Assembly (NCBI GenBank): GCA_020435995.1
Contig: JAGQYO010000041.1
Coordinates: forward strand, 1 to 32,243
Source of the DNA: Flavobacteriales bacterium
Lineage (GTDB): Bacteria > Bacteroidota > Bacteroidia > Flavobacteriales_G > Salibacteraceae
DNA length: 32,243 bases
Direction of reading: 5' to 3'
Shown here: in pieces, positions 1-8,153 of the stretch
Numbering within the stretch: the first letter of the stretch is position 1
How the letters are laid out: every line of letters starts with the position of its first letter
Translations under genes and position numbers: made by a program
The notes under the pieces: model-generated
Database searches by the model: none
Told to the model about the DNA's origin: nothing
What the model saw: the letters and a program-made list of their open reading frames with translations, nothing else

Positions 1-74
1 CTCCGGGACTTCCCGAAACTCCATTGTCGTTCGGGATAAACTTCTCGCCCCTTTGTTTTTAATAATATTTGAGC

Positions 75-109
75 AAAAAAAAAGACCCTCCAATTTAATG
101 GAGAGTCTT
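75..109 (-). terminator. Rho-independent terminator of tRNA-Leu
   Basis: Read on the minus strand, a 10-bp stem (arms 100-109 and 82-91, one mismatch) with an 8-nt AT-rich loop is followed directly by a run of nine T (75-83). It begins six bases after the tRNA 3' end, so it ends the tRNA transcript. Confidence 0.9.
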
Positions 110-115
110 ACTTAG

Positions 116-197
116 TACGGGCGGAGGGACTCGAACCCACACACCTCACGGCACTAGATCCTAAGTCTAGCGTGTCTACCAATTCCACCACGCCCGC
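116..197 (-). tRNA. tRNA-Leu (anticodon UAG)
   Basis: The minus strand folds as a class II tRNA of about 82 nt. The acceptor stem GCGGGCG (197-191) pairs with CGCCCGU (one G-U) and is followed by discriminator A. The anticodon stem CUAGA/UCUAG closes the loop CUUAGGA, giving anticodon UAG (reads CUA). A short variable arm follows, then a T loop with GGUUCGAGUCC. The 3' CCA is not encoded, so it must be added after transcription. Confidence 0.96.
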
Positions 198-228
198 GTA
201 CTTTCACGATGCTCAGTAAATTGTACCA

Positions 229-319
229 ACTATCAAAAGATAGTGTCTACTCCCGGAGGTTCCGAAATCTCTGATTTCGATGAACCTCCGAGGATGCTCG
301 AAATTCTAAAAGAATTTCG
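229..319. repeat. Three consecutive hairpins between tRNA-Leu and the next gene
   Basis: Three inverted repeats stand in a row. ACTATC/GATAGT has a 4-nt loop (229-244). A long hairpin at 254-290 has 9 bp outside (CGGAGGTTC/GAACCTCCG), a 2-nt bulge and 7 bp inside (CGAAATC/GATTTCG) around a 3-nt loop. A perfect 9-bp hairpin CGAAATTCT/AGAATTTCG lies at 299-319. A further inverted repeat (TCCCGAA/TTCGGGA, 11-36) sits near the window start. None has a T-run, so they are not standard terminators. I see no gene in 198-489; the rest is AT-rich leader and a promoter. Confidence 0.6.
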
Positions 320-462
320 GCACAATCCACCAAATTTTCGGTATTGTGTTCAAAGAACAATTCCCTTTTTAGGGGCGGCAAATATATAATTTTACTCATC
401 TGAAAAATAAATATTTGCTAATGATTTGCGTCAAAAAATTATTAATAATTGTAGGCATTCTT

Positions 463-470
463 TACTTTTG
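463..470 (+). promoter_or_regulatory. Bacteroidota -7 box (TACTTTTG) for the flavin reductase gene
   Basis: TACTTTTG fits the Bacteroidota consensus TAnnTTTG exactly and lies 19 bases before the ATG at 490. I see no convincing -33 TTTG at the usual spacing. The octamer is identical to those before bipA and ahcY. Confidence 0.55.
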
Positions 471-489
471 AGCCCCGCAAATAAAACAG

Positions 490-1386
490 ATGATTAGCAT
501 TAACCCGAAAGATATTCCAATTCCTCATTTACATGGTTATTTATTGGGTGCGATTGGTCCAAGACCTATTGCCTTTGCGAGTACTATAAATGAAAAAGGC
601 GAACCCAATCTAAGTCCTTTTAGCTTTTTTAATGTTTTTAGTGCCAACCCACCTATTGCTATTTTTTCACCTGCAAGAAGGGGGAGAGATAACACAACAA
701 AACATACCTACGAGAATGTAAAAAAGGTTCCAGAAGTTGTCATCAATGTGGTGAATTACAACATGGTGGAACAAATGAGCCTAGCTTCTACAGAATATCC
801 CGATGGAGTAAATGAATTTGAAAAGGCCGGCTTTACCATGCTTAAATCGGATATAATAAAGCCCTTCAGAGTTGCGGAAAGTCCAGTTCAATTTGAATGT
901 ATTGTAAAGGAAGTTGTTGAACTTGGTGCCGAAGGTGGTGCAGGAAACTTGGTCATAAGTGAGGTGGTTAAAATCCATATTGCGGAGGATATACTGGACG
1001 AAACGGGAAAAATAGATAACCGCAAAATTGATCTGGTAGGAAGAATGGGAGGCGATTGGTACGTAAGGGCTCATGGTAATGCTTTATTTGAAGTAGCTAA
1101 GCCTTTAACAACCTTGGGAATAGGAATTGATCAAATACCTCATGATATTAGAAACTCCTCTATTTTGTCAGGAAATGATCTAGGAAAATTAGGAAACACT
1201 GAAACACTTCCTGATGAGACGGCAGTGAATGAATATAAGCTTATCGAACTCAGTGAATTATTTCAAGAATTCGAAGACGATCCAAAAACCCTAGAAATTG
1301 AATTACATAAGCTTGCAGCTCAATTGCTTTCTGAAAAGAGGGTGGAGGATGCATGGAAAACATTACTAGCATTTAACAACGAATAA
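490..1386 (+). CDS. Flavin reductase-like FMN-binding split-barrel protein
   Basis: 298 residues. The first ~200 resemble the flavin reductase-like (DIM6/NTAB, FMN-binding split barrel) family: the N-terminal segment with IGPRPIAFAST, then LSPFSFFNVFSANPP, a nearby RDNTTKHT stretch, and the EVVKIHIAED strand near residue 165. Such proteins bind FMN and often pass electrons to partner oxygenases or reduce flavin with NAD(P)H; the substrate cannot be read here. The last ~90 residues are helical, acidic and leucine-rich and lie outside the core fold. No signal peptide, so cytoplasmic. ATG start 19 bases after a TACTTTTG box. It ends 11 bases before the DUF3127 gene, so the two are probably co-transcribed. 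Confidence 0.85.
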   Translation: MISINPKDIPIPHLHGYLLGAIGPRPIAFASTINEKGEPNLSPFSFFNVFSANPPIAIFSPARRGRDNTTKHTYENVKKVPEVVINVVNYNMVEQMSLASTEYPDGVNEFEKAGFTMLKSDIIKPFRVAESPVQFECIVKEVVELGAEGGAGNLVISEVVKIHIAEDILDETGKIDNRKIDLVGRMGGDWYVRAHGNALFEVAKPLTTLGIGIDQIPHDIRNSSILSGNDLGKLGNTETLPDETAVNEYKLIELSELFQEFEDDPKTLEIELHKLAAQLLSEKRVEDAWKTLLAFNNE

Positions 1387-1397
1387 TAATTAAGAAC

Positions 1398-1769
1398 ATG
1401 GAAGTATCAGGCAGAATTAAAGAGATAGGAAAAACTCAGGAATTTGGGTCAAATGGTTTTAAAAAGAGGGAATGCGTTGTTGTTACCCAAGAGCAGTACC
1501 CTCAAACTATACCAGTTGAGTTTACTCAGAACAATGTGGGCGTATTAGATGCTTATAAAACAGGTGATGATGTTACTATTCAAATTAACCTACGAGGTAG
1601 AGAATGGACAAATCAACAAGGTGAAACCAAGTATTTTTTGAGCCTCAATGGTTGGAGAATTGAAAAAGCGGGCGCGGCTCCAGCAGCGGGTGGTGCACCT
1701 GTAAAATCCCCATCCCCCTCGGCTGCTGACGCACCATCGGCGGATGACGATGACGATTTGCCATTTTAA
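1398..1769 (+). CDS. DUF3127 protein with SSB-like acidic C-terminal tip
   Basis: 123 residues. Residues 1-90 match the DUF3127 family of Bacteroidota: MEVSGRIKEIG, the stretch around VEFTQNNVGVLDAYKTGDDVTI, and LRGREWTNQQGETKYFLSLNGW. The predicted fold is a small beta barrel resembling an OB-fold. A linker rich in Ala, Pro, Gly and Ser (about 91-115) leads to five Asp followed by LPF (116-123). That is the layout of single-stranded DNA-binding protein, whose acidic tip ending in Pro-Phe docks repair and replication proteins. Function is unproven; DNA binding is inference. It is the second gene of a two-gene operon and is followed by a strong terminator. Confidence 0.85.
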   Translation: MEVSGRIKEIGKTQEFGSNGFKKRECVVVTQEQYPQTIPVEFTQNNVGVLDAYKTGDDVTIQINLRGREWTNQQGETKYFLSLNGWRIEKAGAAPAAGGAPVKSPSPSAADAPSADDDDDLPF

Positions 1770-1787
1770 TTGACACATAGAAGCAAT

Positions 1788-1814
1788 AAAAAGCCCGAGT
1801 TAATCGGGCTTTTT
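1788..1814 (+). terminator. Rho-independent terminator after the DUF3127 gene
   Basis: AAAAAGCCCGA (1788-1798) pairs with TCGGGCTTTTT (1804-1814) across a 5-nt loop, ending in T-rich sequence. It lies 18 bases after the stop codon. Confidence 0.9.
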
Positions 1815-1839
1815 ACTTTTATTACCTTCAAAAGAACAA

Positions 1840-3240
1840 GTGAAATACAGTAATAAGTATTCTGATTGGTTTGCAAGAATTCTTCCATCGCCTTTTGCGA
1901 TTGCTGTGCTGTTGACGGTTTTTACTTGGTTTTTGACATTCTGTTTCGGGCAATTCGACGATTCAGGAATTCTATCAAGAGTTGTTCAAATTAGTAGCTA
2001 TTGGGAGTTAGGCGTATGGGATAATAGTTTGTTGGTATTTGCTGTGCAAATGATGCTTATGCTAGTACTTGGTCATACTCTTGCGTTGACTCCACAAATT
2101 CAAAAACTGATTGTTTCGTCACTTAAGTATTGTAAAAACTCTGCCAGTTCAGCAGCTATTGTTGTGTTTCTTACCATGGTGGTTGGCTTTTTTAATTGGG
2201 GCTTAGGTTTAATCTTCGGAGCCATATTGGCTCGATCGGTGGGTGAATATGCTTTGAGAAACAACATTCCGTTAAATTACCCTCTTATTGGAGCAGCTGG
2301 TTACTCTGGCTTATTGGTTTGGCACGGTGGGTTTTCTGGTTCTTCCCTTACCAAAATTGCTGAACAAGGACACATGAAGAACATGATGGTTGGAATATTA
2401 CCGGAAAATGAAATAGCGGGATTACCTGATTTCATTGATTTTTCTCAAACTGTTTTTAGCCCCATGAACATAGTTGTATCGTTGGCTTGTCTTATCGTAA
2501 TTCCTTTGGTATTCTATAGAGTGGGCCTGGCTGTTAAAAATCGGCCTCTTTTAGAACGCAATTTAAACAGTGAAGCAGAAAATGGCTTGCGGGCTGAAGA
2601 TCATGGCGGAGCTGAAAAATTAGACCATTCATTGTGGATGGGTCGGTTATTTGGAGCTATTTTATTTTTTGTGTTAGGAGTTAAAATTTTTTACGGTAAA
2701 GGCGATTCCTTATTGTCTGAATTCACACCCAACAACATCAATCTTACCTTACTTGCAGTAGCATTATTTTTTCATGGAAGCTTTCATTCTTTTCTCCAGG
2801 CATTGGAAAAAGCTATTGGAGGAGTAAGTGGTATACTTATTCAGTTTCCACTTTATTTCGGAATTATGGGAATGATGAGAGGCTCAGGGCTAGTCCTTCT
2901 TTTTTCTGAAAATATTGTTGCTATCTCTAATTCAAATACCTATCCCATTTTTACTTTTATATCTGCTGCTGTGGTCAATCTATTTGTGCCTAGCGGAGGG
3001 GGGCAATGGGCAATTCAAGGGCCCATCATTATCCAATCGGCAACCGAGCTCGGTGTGTCACTTCCGAAAAGCATAATGGCTATGGCGTATGGCGATCAAC
3101 TCACAAATATGCTCCAACCGTTTTGGGCTTTGCCCCTTCTTGGGATTACTGGCTTAAAGGCCAAGGAAATTATCCCATATACGTTTATTCTGTTTTTATT
3201 AGGTTCGGTTATCTTTATTACCGCACTAGTAATATTTTAA
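1840..3240 (+). CDS. atoE: Short-chain fatty acid transporter, AtoE family
   Basis: 466-residue inner-membrane protein of about a dozen hydrophobic segments, the length expected for AtoE. It shows the family's NWGLGLIFGAILAR segment near residues 125-140, and near the C-terminus PSGGGQWAIQGP, then AYGDQLTNMLQPFWALPLLG. AtoE proteins import short-chain fatty acids such as acetoacetate or butyrate; the true substrate cannot be read from sequence. Start is GTG (GTG AAA TAC), giving a normal cytoplasmic N-terminus (KYSNKYSDWFARILPSPFA). A terminator separates it from the DUF3127 gene, so it should have its own promoter, although I see no clear one. bipA follows 94 bases on and has its own -7 box. 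Confidence 0.9.
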   Translation: MKYSNKYSDWFARILPSPFAIAVLLTVFTWFLTFCFGQFDDSGILSRVVQISSYWELGVWDNSLLVFAVQMMLMLVLGHTLALTPQIQKLIVSSLKYCKNSASSAAIVVFLTMVVGFFNWGLGLIFGAILARSVGEYALRNNIPLNYPLIGAAGYSGLLVWHGGFSGSSLTKIAEQGHMKNMMVGILPENEIAGLPDFIDFSQTVFSPMNIVVSLACLIVIPLVFYRVGLAVKNRPLLERNLNSEAENGLRAEDHGGAEKLDHSLWMGRLFGAILFFVLGVKIFYGKGDSLLSEFTPNNINLTLLAVALFFHGSFHSFLQALEKAIGGVSGILIQFPLYFGIMGMMRGSGLVLLFSENIVAISNSNTYPIFTFISAAVVNLFVPSGGGQWAIQGPIIIQSATELGVSLPKSIMAMAYGDQLTNMLQPFWALPLLGITGLKAKEIIPYTFILFLLGSVIFITALVIF

Positions 3241-3308
3241 AGTATCTAGTATTCAAATTGGTGTTTTTCTTAGTTTTCTAAAAACGTAATTTCTGCAAAG
3301 AGAAAAGC

Positions 3309-3316
3309 TACTTTTG
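3309..3316 (+). promoter_or_regulatory. Bacteroidota -7 box (TACTTTTG) for bipA
   Basis: TACTTTTG matches TAnnTTTG exactly. Its final TTG is in frame with bipA, but a -7 box cannot lie inside the message it starts, so the gene must begin at the ATG at 3335. The surrounding gctacttttgcagc is shared with the ahcY promoter. Confidence 0.65.
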
Positions 3317-3334
3317 CAGCCAATTTTGAATACT

Positions 3335-5131
3335 ATGCAAAACATTAGAAACGTGGCCATTATTGCCCACGTAGACCACGGAAAAACAACTTTAGTAGAT
3401 AAGATTCTACACCATTGCGAGCTTTTTCGTGACAATGAAGAAACAGGTGATCTTATTTTGGACAACAATGACCAAGAAAGAGAACGGGGAATTACCATTT
3501 TCTCTAAGAATGTTTCTGTGGCGTATAAGGATGCTAAAATCAACATCATAGATACTCCGGGTCACGCCGATTTCGGTGGTGAAGTAGAGCGTGTATTGAA
3601 TATGGCGGATGGTGTTTTGCTTTTGGTAGATGCCTTTGAAGGACCGATGCCTCAAACTAGATACGTTCTTTCCAAAGCGCTTGAACTTGGATTAAGGCCT
3701 ATCGTGGTAATTAATAAAGTTGATAAACCGAATTGCAGACCAGAAGAAGTTCACGAAATGGTTTTCGACCTTATGTTTAATCTTGAAGCTACCGAGGAGC
3801 AATTAGATTTTCCAGCGGTTTATGGCTCCGCCAAGCAAGAATGGATGAGCACCGATCCGGATATTAAAACGGACTCAATTGCGCCACTTTTAGATATGAT
3901 TTTGGCTGAAGTGCCTGCTCCTGTTATTAAGGAAGGAACACTCCAAATGCAAATTACCACAATTGATTATTCATCATTTGTAGGAAGAATTGCTATTGGT
4001 AGAGTTAGCCGTGGTATTTTGAAAGAAAATATGCCGGTAAATTTGGTGAAAAGGGATGGAAGAACGGTTCGTTCAAGAACCAAGGAGATCTTCACTTTTG
4101 ACGGCCTCAGCAAAAAGAAAGTTTCTGAGGTTCAAACTGGTGATTTGTGTGCATTAACTGGAATTGAAGAATTTGAAATAGGGGATACCATTGCAGATTT
4201 TGAAAAACCAGAAGGAATGAAACCGATTACTATCGATGAGCCAACGATGAGCATGATGTTTACCATCAACAATTCACCCTTTTTTGGAAAAGAAGGGACT
4301 TTTGTAACTTCTCGTCATTTAAGAGATCGCTTATTTAAAGAAACTGAAAGAAACTTAGCTTTAAGGGTTGAGGATACCGACTCTCCTGATCGTTTGATGG
4401 TTTTTGGAAGAGGTATTATGCACTTGTCGGTGCTGATTGAAACCATGCGAAGAGAAGGCTATGAATTGCAAGTGGGGCAACCACAAGTGATTATAAAAAC
4501 AATTGATGGTAAAAAATCGGAGCCTATGGAACTTCTTACCATTGATGTACCTGAACTAAGCTCTGGAAAGGTGATTGAATTGGTAAATCAACGAAAGGGT
4601 GAAATGTCGATCATGGAGCCAAGAGGCGATATGATTCATTTGGAATTTACCATTCCTGCGAGAGGCATCATCGGATTAAGAACATTAATATTAAACGTTT
4701 CAGCAGGTGAGGCCATTATGGGTCATCGCTTTTTGGATTATCAACCTTGGAAAGGTGAGATTCCGACTAGAAAAAACGGAACGCTCATAGCCATAGAGAC
4801 TGGAACTGCTATTCCTTTTGCATTAGACAAACTACAAGATCGAGGTAAGTTTTTTATCCATCCTGGGGTTGATATTTATGAAGGCCAAGTGATTGGTGAG
4901 CATATTAGACAAACAGATTTGGGAATAAACATTACCAAAACAAAGAAGCTTACTAACATGCGTACGCAAAGTACAGATGATAAGGTTAGACTTGCGCCTC
5001 CAGTTATTTTTTCTTTGGAGGAAGCCTTGGAATACATTCAAAAGGATGAGTATGTTGAAGTAACGCCAAAGAGTATTCGCCTTAGAAAAATTAAGCTGAA
5101 GGAAAACGAAAGAAAAAGGGCGGAGGCTTAA
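3335..5131 (+). CDS. typA: Ribosome-associated GTPase BipA/TypA
   Basis: 598 residues, normal for BipA. G domain at the N-terminus: P-loop AHVDHGKT (11-18), switch I RGITI (51-55), DTPGH (73-77), NKVD (127-130). An EF-Tu-like domain 2, EF-G-like domains III and V and the BipA-specific C-terminal domain follow (RGIIGLRTLILNVSAGEAIM, then the conserved VRLAPPVIFSLEEALEYI). BipA is a translational GTPase that binds 70S ribosomes, helps late large-subunit assembly and is needed under cold or other stress. I use ATG 3335 rather than TTG 3314 because the latter lies in the -7 box. Its stop codon overlaps that of the convergent barrel gene (shared TTAA). Confidence 0.97.
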   Translation: MQNIRNVAIIAHVDHGKTTLVDKILHHCELFRDNEETGDLILDNNDQERERGITIFSKNVSVAYKDAKINIIDTPGHADFGGEVERVLNMADGVLLLVDAFEGPMPQTRYVLSKALELGLRPIVVINKVDKPNCRPEEVHEMVFDLMFNLEATEEQLDFPAVYGSAKQEWMSTDPDIKTDSIAPLLDMILAEVPAPVIKEGTLQMQITTIDYSSFVGRIAIGRVSRGILKENMPVNLVKRDGRTVRSRTKEIFTFDGLSKKKVSEVQTGDLCALTGIEEFEIGDTIADFEKPEGMKPITIDEPTMSMMFTINNSPFFGKEGTFVTSRHLRDRLFKETERNLALRVEDTDSPDRLMVFGRGIMHLSVLIETMRREGYELQVGQPQVIIKTIDGKKSEPMELLTIDVPELSSGKVIELVNQRKGEMSIMEPRGDMIHLEFTIPARGIIGLRTLILNVSAGEAIMGHRFLDYQPWKGEIPTRKNGTLIAIETGTAIPFALDKLQDRGKFFIHPGVDIYEGQVIGEHIRQTDLGINITKTKKLTNMRTQSTDDKVRLAPPVIFSLEEALEYIQKDEYVEVTPKSIRLRKIKLKENERKRAEA

Positions 5132-5838
5132 TCAAATTCGCCTTTTGGGATTGTAGGGCTATTTTCTGCGGGTTTGGTTGAAGGAATTTTAATTGTGATG
5201 CCGAATTGAACAAGTGCCCCTCCTAGGCCCAATGGTTCGATATTAATCCCAATGTATTTTGACGGAAAAAACCGCAACCCAAAGGCTGCTCTAAAAGCCA
5301 AGGAATAAGGAAGTTGGTTTTCTCCGATTCCTACATATTGAGGAAGTTGTGTGGAAATGTTATATCGGTTTATTTTAAATCCTGCCATCAAAGGGAAGTA
5401 CACATCAAACCATTTGATTCCAGGGCTTAAATGAAAAACAATTTTTGGGGTAATGAGCGTTTTGCTTTTTGCAATGTGAACACTCGCCGTGGGGTTTGTA
5501 GATTGAATATCAAATTCTAACTTCGAATAATAAATATTGCCCCCAATTCCTATTTTGTCGGTTACCATATATTCTCCGCCTACACCTGTCATAATCAATG
5601 AAGGTTGAGTCACAGTATACGGTGGTGTAAAATTCATGGACAGGTTTCCTTGGTTAACTACAAAATAGTTTTCATAGTTTAAAACTTCTTGAACGAACAA
5701 TATGGCATGTCCCACGTCACTACCTAGGCTTCCTTCAATCATTACATCGTCCTTGAGTTGGCTTTTTAAACTTAAAGTACTGGTAGTCAGTAGAAAAAGT
5801 AAGAGTGAAAGTCTGATATAATTACACACGGTTAACAA
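5128..5838 (-). CDS. Predicted outer-membrane beta-barrel protein
   Basis: 236 residues with a hydrophobic signal segment (LSLLLFLLTTSTLSL, about 10-24) followed by SQ, a plausible signal peptidase I site. The rest shows alternating strand patterns with glycines and aromatics (GVGGEYMVTDKIGIGGNIYYS; FRAAFGLRFFPSKYIGINIEP; GGALVQFGITIKI), typical of a small 8-strand outer-membrane barrel. No enzymatic motif; I do not recognise a named family. The start is uncertain: TTG 5838, or GTG 5829, which also keeps the signal peptide; there is no ATG upstream. It converges on bipA and overlaps it by four bases, and is divergent from the dehydrogenase gene. Confidence 0.75.
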   Translation of the reverse strand: MLTVCNYIRLSLLLFLLTTSTLSLKSQLKDDVMIEGSLGSDVGHAILFVQEVLNYENYFVVNQGNLSMNFTPPYTVTQPSLIMTGVGGEYMVTDKIGIGGNIYYSKLEFDIQSTNPTASVHIAKSKTLITPKIVFHLSPGIKWFDVYFPLMAGFKINRYNISTQLPQYVGIGENQLPYSLAFRAAFGLRFFPSKYIGINIEPLGLGGALVQFGITIKIPSTKPAENSPTIPKGEFD

Positions 5839-5943
5839 GTAAAGAAATTAATGTACTTCATTCTAAGAAGGAATCAAATTATTCAATAAAAGTATGATAG
5901 AAATGGCTGGTAAGATTTATCTTTAATGTTACATTTATCAGAT

Positions 5944-6765
5944 ATGAGTTATTATAAAAACAAAACGGTATTTATAACCGGAGCAACAAGGGGAATTGGG
6001 AAAGCGATTGGTATAAGGTTAGCCTCGGAAGGTGCCAATATTGTGGTTACTGGAAAATCATCGGTTCCGCACCCCAAGCTTGAAGGAACCATTCACAGCT
6101 CTGCAGAAGAAATGATTAAAGCGGGTGGCAATGCCTTGGCCGTTGAAATGGATGTAAGGGATGAAGCTCAAGTAGTGCACGCCGTTAATTTGGCGGGAAA
6201 AACGTTTGGTGGTATTGATATTCTTATCAATAATGCTTCGGCTATCAACCTTCAAGATACGGAACATCTTGAAATGAAACGATTTGATTTGATGCATCAA
6301 GTAAATGTGCGAGGCACTTACATGACTAGCAAATACTGCATTCCTCATCTGAAAGGAAGCGAAAACCCACATATTCTGAATTTATCACCACCGCTAAACT
6401 TTGAGGCGAAATGGTTTGGTCCTCATTTGGGGTATTCCATGGCCAAGTATGGTATGAGTTTATGTGTGTTGGGAATGAGTGAGGAGTTGAAGAAGTATGA
6501 TATTGCTGTAAATGCTCTGTGGCCAGTTACTACAATTGGTACTGCGGCGGTTCGTAATTTATTGGGTGGAGAAGAGATAGTTCGACGTTCAAGAAAGCCG
6601 CAAATACTGGCTGATGCGGCCTACTATGTTTTACAAAAGAACAGCAGTAAGGCTACTGGTAATTATTTCACAGACGAAGCCGTTCTTGCCGAAGCAGGAA
6701 TACACGACTTAGATCCATACAGCATAGAACCTGGATCGGATTTAATTCCTGATTTTTTTATTTAA
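5944..6765 (+). CDS. Short-chain dehydrogenase/reductase, HSDL2-like
   Basis: 273 residues. Rossmann fold with cofactor motif TGATRGIG (12-19), NNAS (96-99) and a catalytic set of Ser148, Tyr164 and Lys168 (YSMAK). The stretch HPKLEGTIHSSAEEMIKAGG and the motif ILNLSPPLN followed by YSMAKYGMS are characteristic of the hydroxysteroid dehydrogenase-like 2 group, linked in eukaryotes to fatty acid metabolism. It probably uses NADP(H) or NAD(H); the substrate is unknown. No SCP2 domain is fused at the C-terminus, unlike animal HSDL2. An upstream ATG at 5926 adds six residues, but it directly follows a -7-like TATCTTTA (5918-5925), so I prefer 5944. The 3' end overlaps the convergent lipoprotein gene by eight bases. 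Confidence 0.9.
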   Translation: MSYYKNKTVFITGATRGIGKAIGIRLASEGANIVVTGKSSVPHPKLEGTIHSSAEEMIKAGGNALAVEMDVRDEAQVVHAVNLAGKTFGGIDILINNASAINLQDTEHLEMKRFDLMHQVNVRGTYMTSKYCIPHLKGSENPHILNLSPPLNFEAKWFGPHLGYSMAKYGMSLCVLGMSEELKKYDIAVNALWPVTTIGTAAVRNLLGGEEIVRRSRKPQILADAAYYVLQKNSSKATGNYFTDEAVLAEAGIHDLDPYSIEPGSDLIPDFFI

Positions 6766-8143
6766 GGAATTTGTCAAGTACATTTTTAGTTATAGTTGAT
6801 ACGACTGAATCAGAGTTGATACAAGAGACGTATGTAATTGATCCGGTTGAAAAGACTTTGCCACGGTTTACATTTTCATAATATACCATATCTGCACCTC
6901 CGCCATCGGGGTTTGTTCCCTTTGCAAGGTGAATTAAATTTTGGGGACTTTGCTTGGTAATCTTGTCTGTCTCATGCCCGGACCCACCTCGCTGCACGCA
7001 TTCAGTTCCAAATGTATCACCATTTTTGAGGTTGGTGCCATTAAAAACCCAATGTGATGATTCTCGGACACTATACGGGTGATAAGTGTCATAGCCACGA
7101 GCGTCATACTGTACACCTAGCAAGGCTGACTCTGGTTTATTTAAGCTGCGCCACAATCCCCCTACACTTCCGTCGTAATAGTGTAACGTGTTTTCTCTTC
7201 TTAATTCTAAGATTTTTAATAGTGGGTTAATAACCACTTTGCCATATAGTCCATTAGCACCTAGATACATAAGGTGTCCACCATTTTTAACGTAGTCCAC
7301 AAGAGAGTTGTACATTGTTTCGGTATAATACTCGGGATGAACTGAAAGAATAATGACTTTATGGTTCGTAATTTCTCCGGGATGAGTATGTAAATCTATA
7401 TCTGCGTACATATCAAATGAATACCCTTTTTTTTCTAACCACTTTATGAAATTCACCTCGGCCCCGGCCAAATGTTGATTTTCGTATGGGTGGCCTGCTA
7501 AATTCGGTCTTAAGAATGAAATATTTTCAGAAGATTTAGTTTCCTCTTCTACAGTGTTATTGTAGAATGATCCTCCTCCCCATTGGTTGTAAGCACACCA
7601 AGTGTTGGTAGAAGCCATTAATGCAATATCACTGGTTTTAAAAGGATGTGTTACAACGAAGCTAACCCAAAAATTACCGAAGTCATTTGAAATAGATGCA
7701 CTATAGATGCCTGATTTTAAGTTTTCTGGAAGTTTATATTTCATGGTTACGTCCCAATCGCACCCCCATGAATAAGAATAACACAGGTAATTTTGGATTG
7801 CACCATCATCTTTATCTAAAGTACTTATCAGGTCTGTGTTTTCACCAAAACGGTAAAGTTTGAAATTGTACTTTGGGGTTCTACTATGAATGTAAAAGAA
7901 AACAGTCTCTCCTGCTTCGTAACTTTGTTTGTCGGTGTATCCTTCTATTGATGCTGTATTCCGGATAAGTTCACCGGGTTGGCAAGTATGACTTAACTGT
8001 GTTCCGGGCAAAATAGCACGATTTTCATCTACTAAATAACCATTCGCAATTGTTTGATTTACTTCTTCCTTTTTATGGCAAGATGAAAGAAGTAGAACGA
8101 TCGCAACGGATATTATTAAGAGAAAACTTTTCTGTGACTGATT
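6758..8143 (-). CDS. Lipoprotein with N,N-dimethylformamidase large-subunit-like domain
   Basis: From TTG 8011 the reading frame gives 417 residues that resemble the C-terminal domain of N,N-dimethylformamidase large subunits: TWCAYNQWGGGSFY (138-150), RPNLAGHPYENQH, FIKWLEKKGYSFDMYADIDLH, the HPEYY motif (His225, Glu227), GGHLMYLGANGLYG. In the characterised enzyme a mononuclear iron is held by Tyr and Glu side chains; HPE may correspond to part of that site (from memory, not checked). The frame stays open upstream of 8011 and encodes a clear lipoprotein signal (KSFLLIISVAIVLLLSSC, Cys at 8078-8080), so the protein very probably starts near 8143, after AGGAG at 8151-8155. No ATG, GTG or TTG exists there, so the 5' coordinate is approximate. 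It follows the BNR gene directly, suggesting one operon. Confidence 0.75.
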   Translation of the reverse strand, partial: NQSQKSFLLIISVAIVLLLSSCHKKEEVNQTIANGYLVDENRAILPGTQLSHTCQPGELIRNTASIEGYTDKQSYEAGETVFFYIHSRTPKYNFKLYRFGENTDLISTLDKDDGAIQNYLCYSYSWGCDWDVTMKYKLPENLKSGIYSASISNDFGNFWVSFVVTHPFKTSDIALMASTNTWCAYNQWGGGSFYNNTVEEETKSSENISFLRPNLAGHPYENQHLAGAEVNFIKWLEKKGYSFDMYADIDLHTHPGEITNHKVIILSVHPEYYTETMYNSLVDYVKNGGHLMYLGANGLYGKVVINPLLKILELRRENTLHYYDGSVGGLWRSLNKPESALLGVQYDARGYDTYHPYSVRESSHWVFNGTNLKNGDTFGTECVQRGGSGHETDKITKQSPQNLIHLAKGTNPDGGGADMVYYENVNRGKVFSTGSITYVSCINSDSVVSTITKNVLDKFLK

Positions 8144-8153
8144 AAATAAACTC

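Noticed and set aside
1-115. Possible gene fragment left of the tRNA
   Set aside because: Only short open frames and inverted repeats are present, and I recognise no protein pattern.
3314-3334. TTG start for bipA
   Set aside because: The TTG is part of the -7 box TACTTTTG; ATG 3335 gives the family's usual N-terminus.
5918-5925. TATCTTTA before the dehydrogenase as a firm promoter
   Set aside because: The -7 part fits loosely, but there is no -33 TTTG; I used it only to weigh the start codon.
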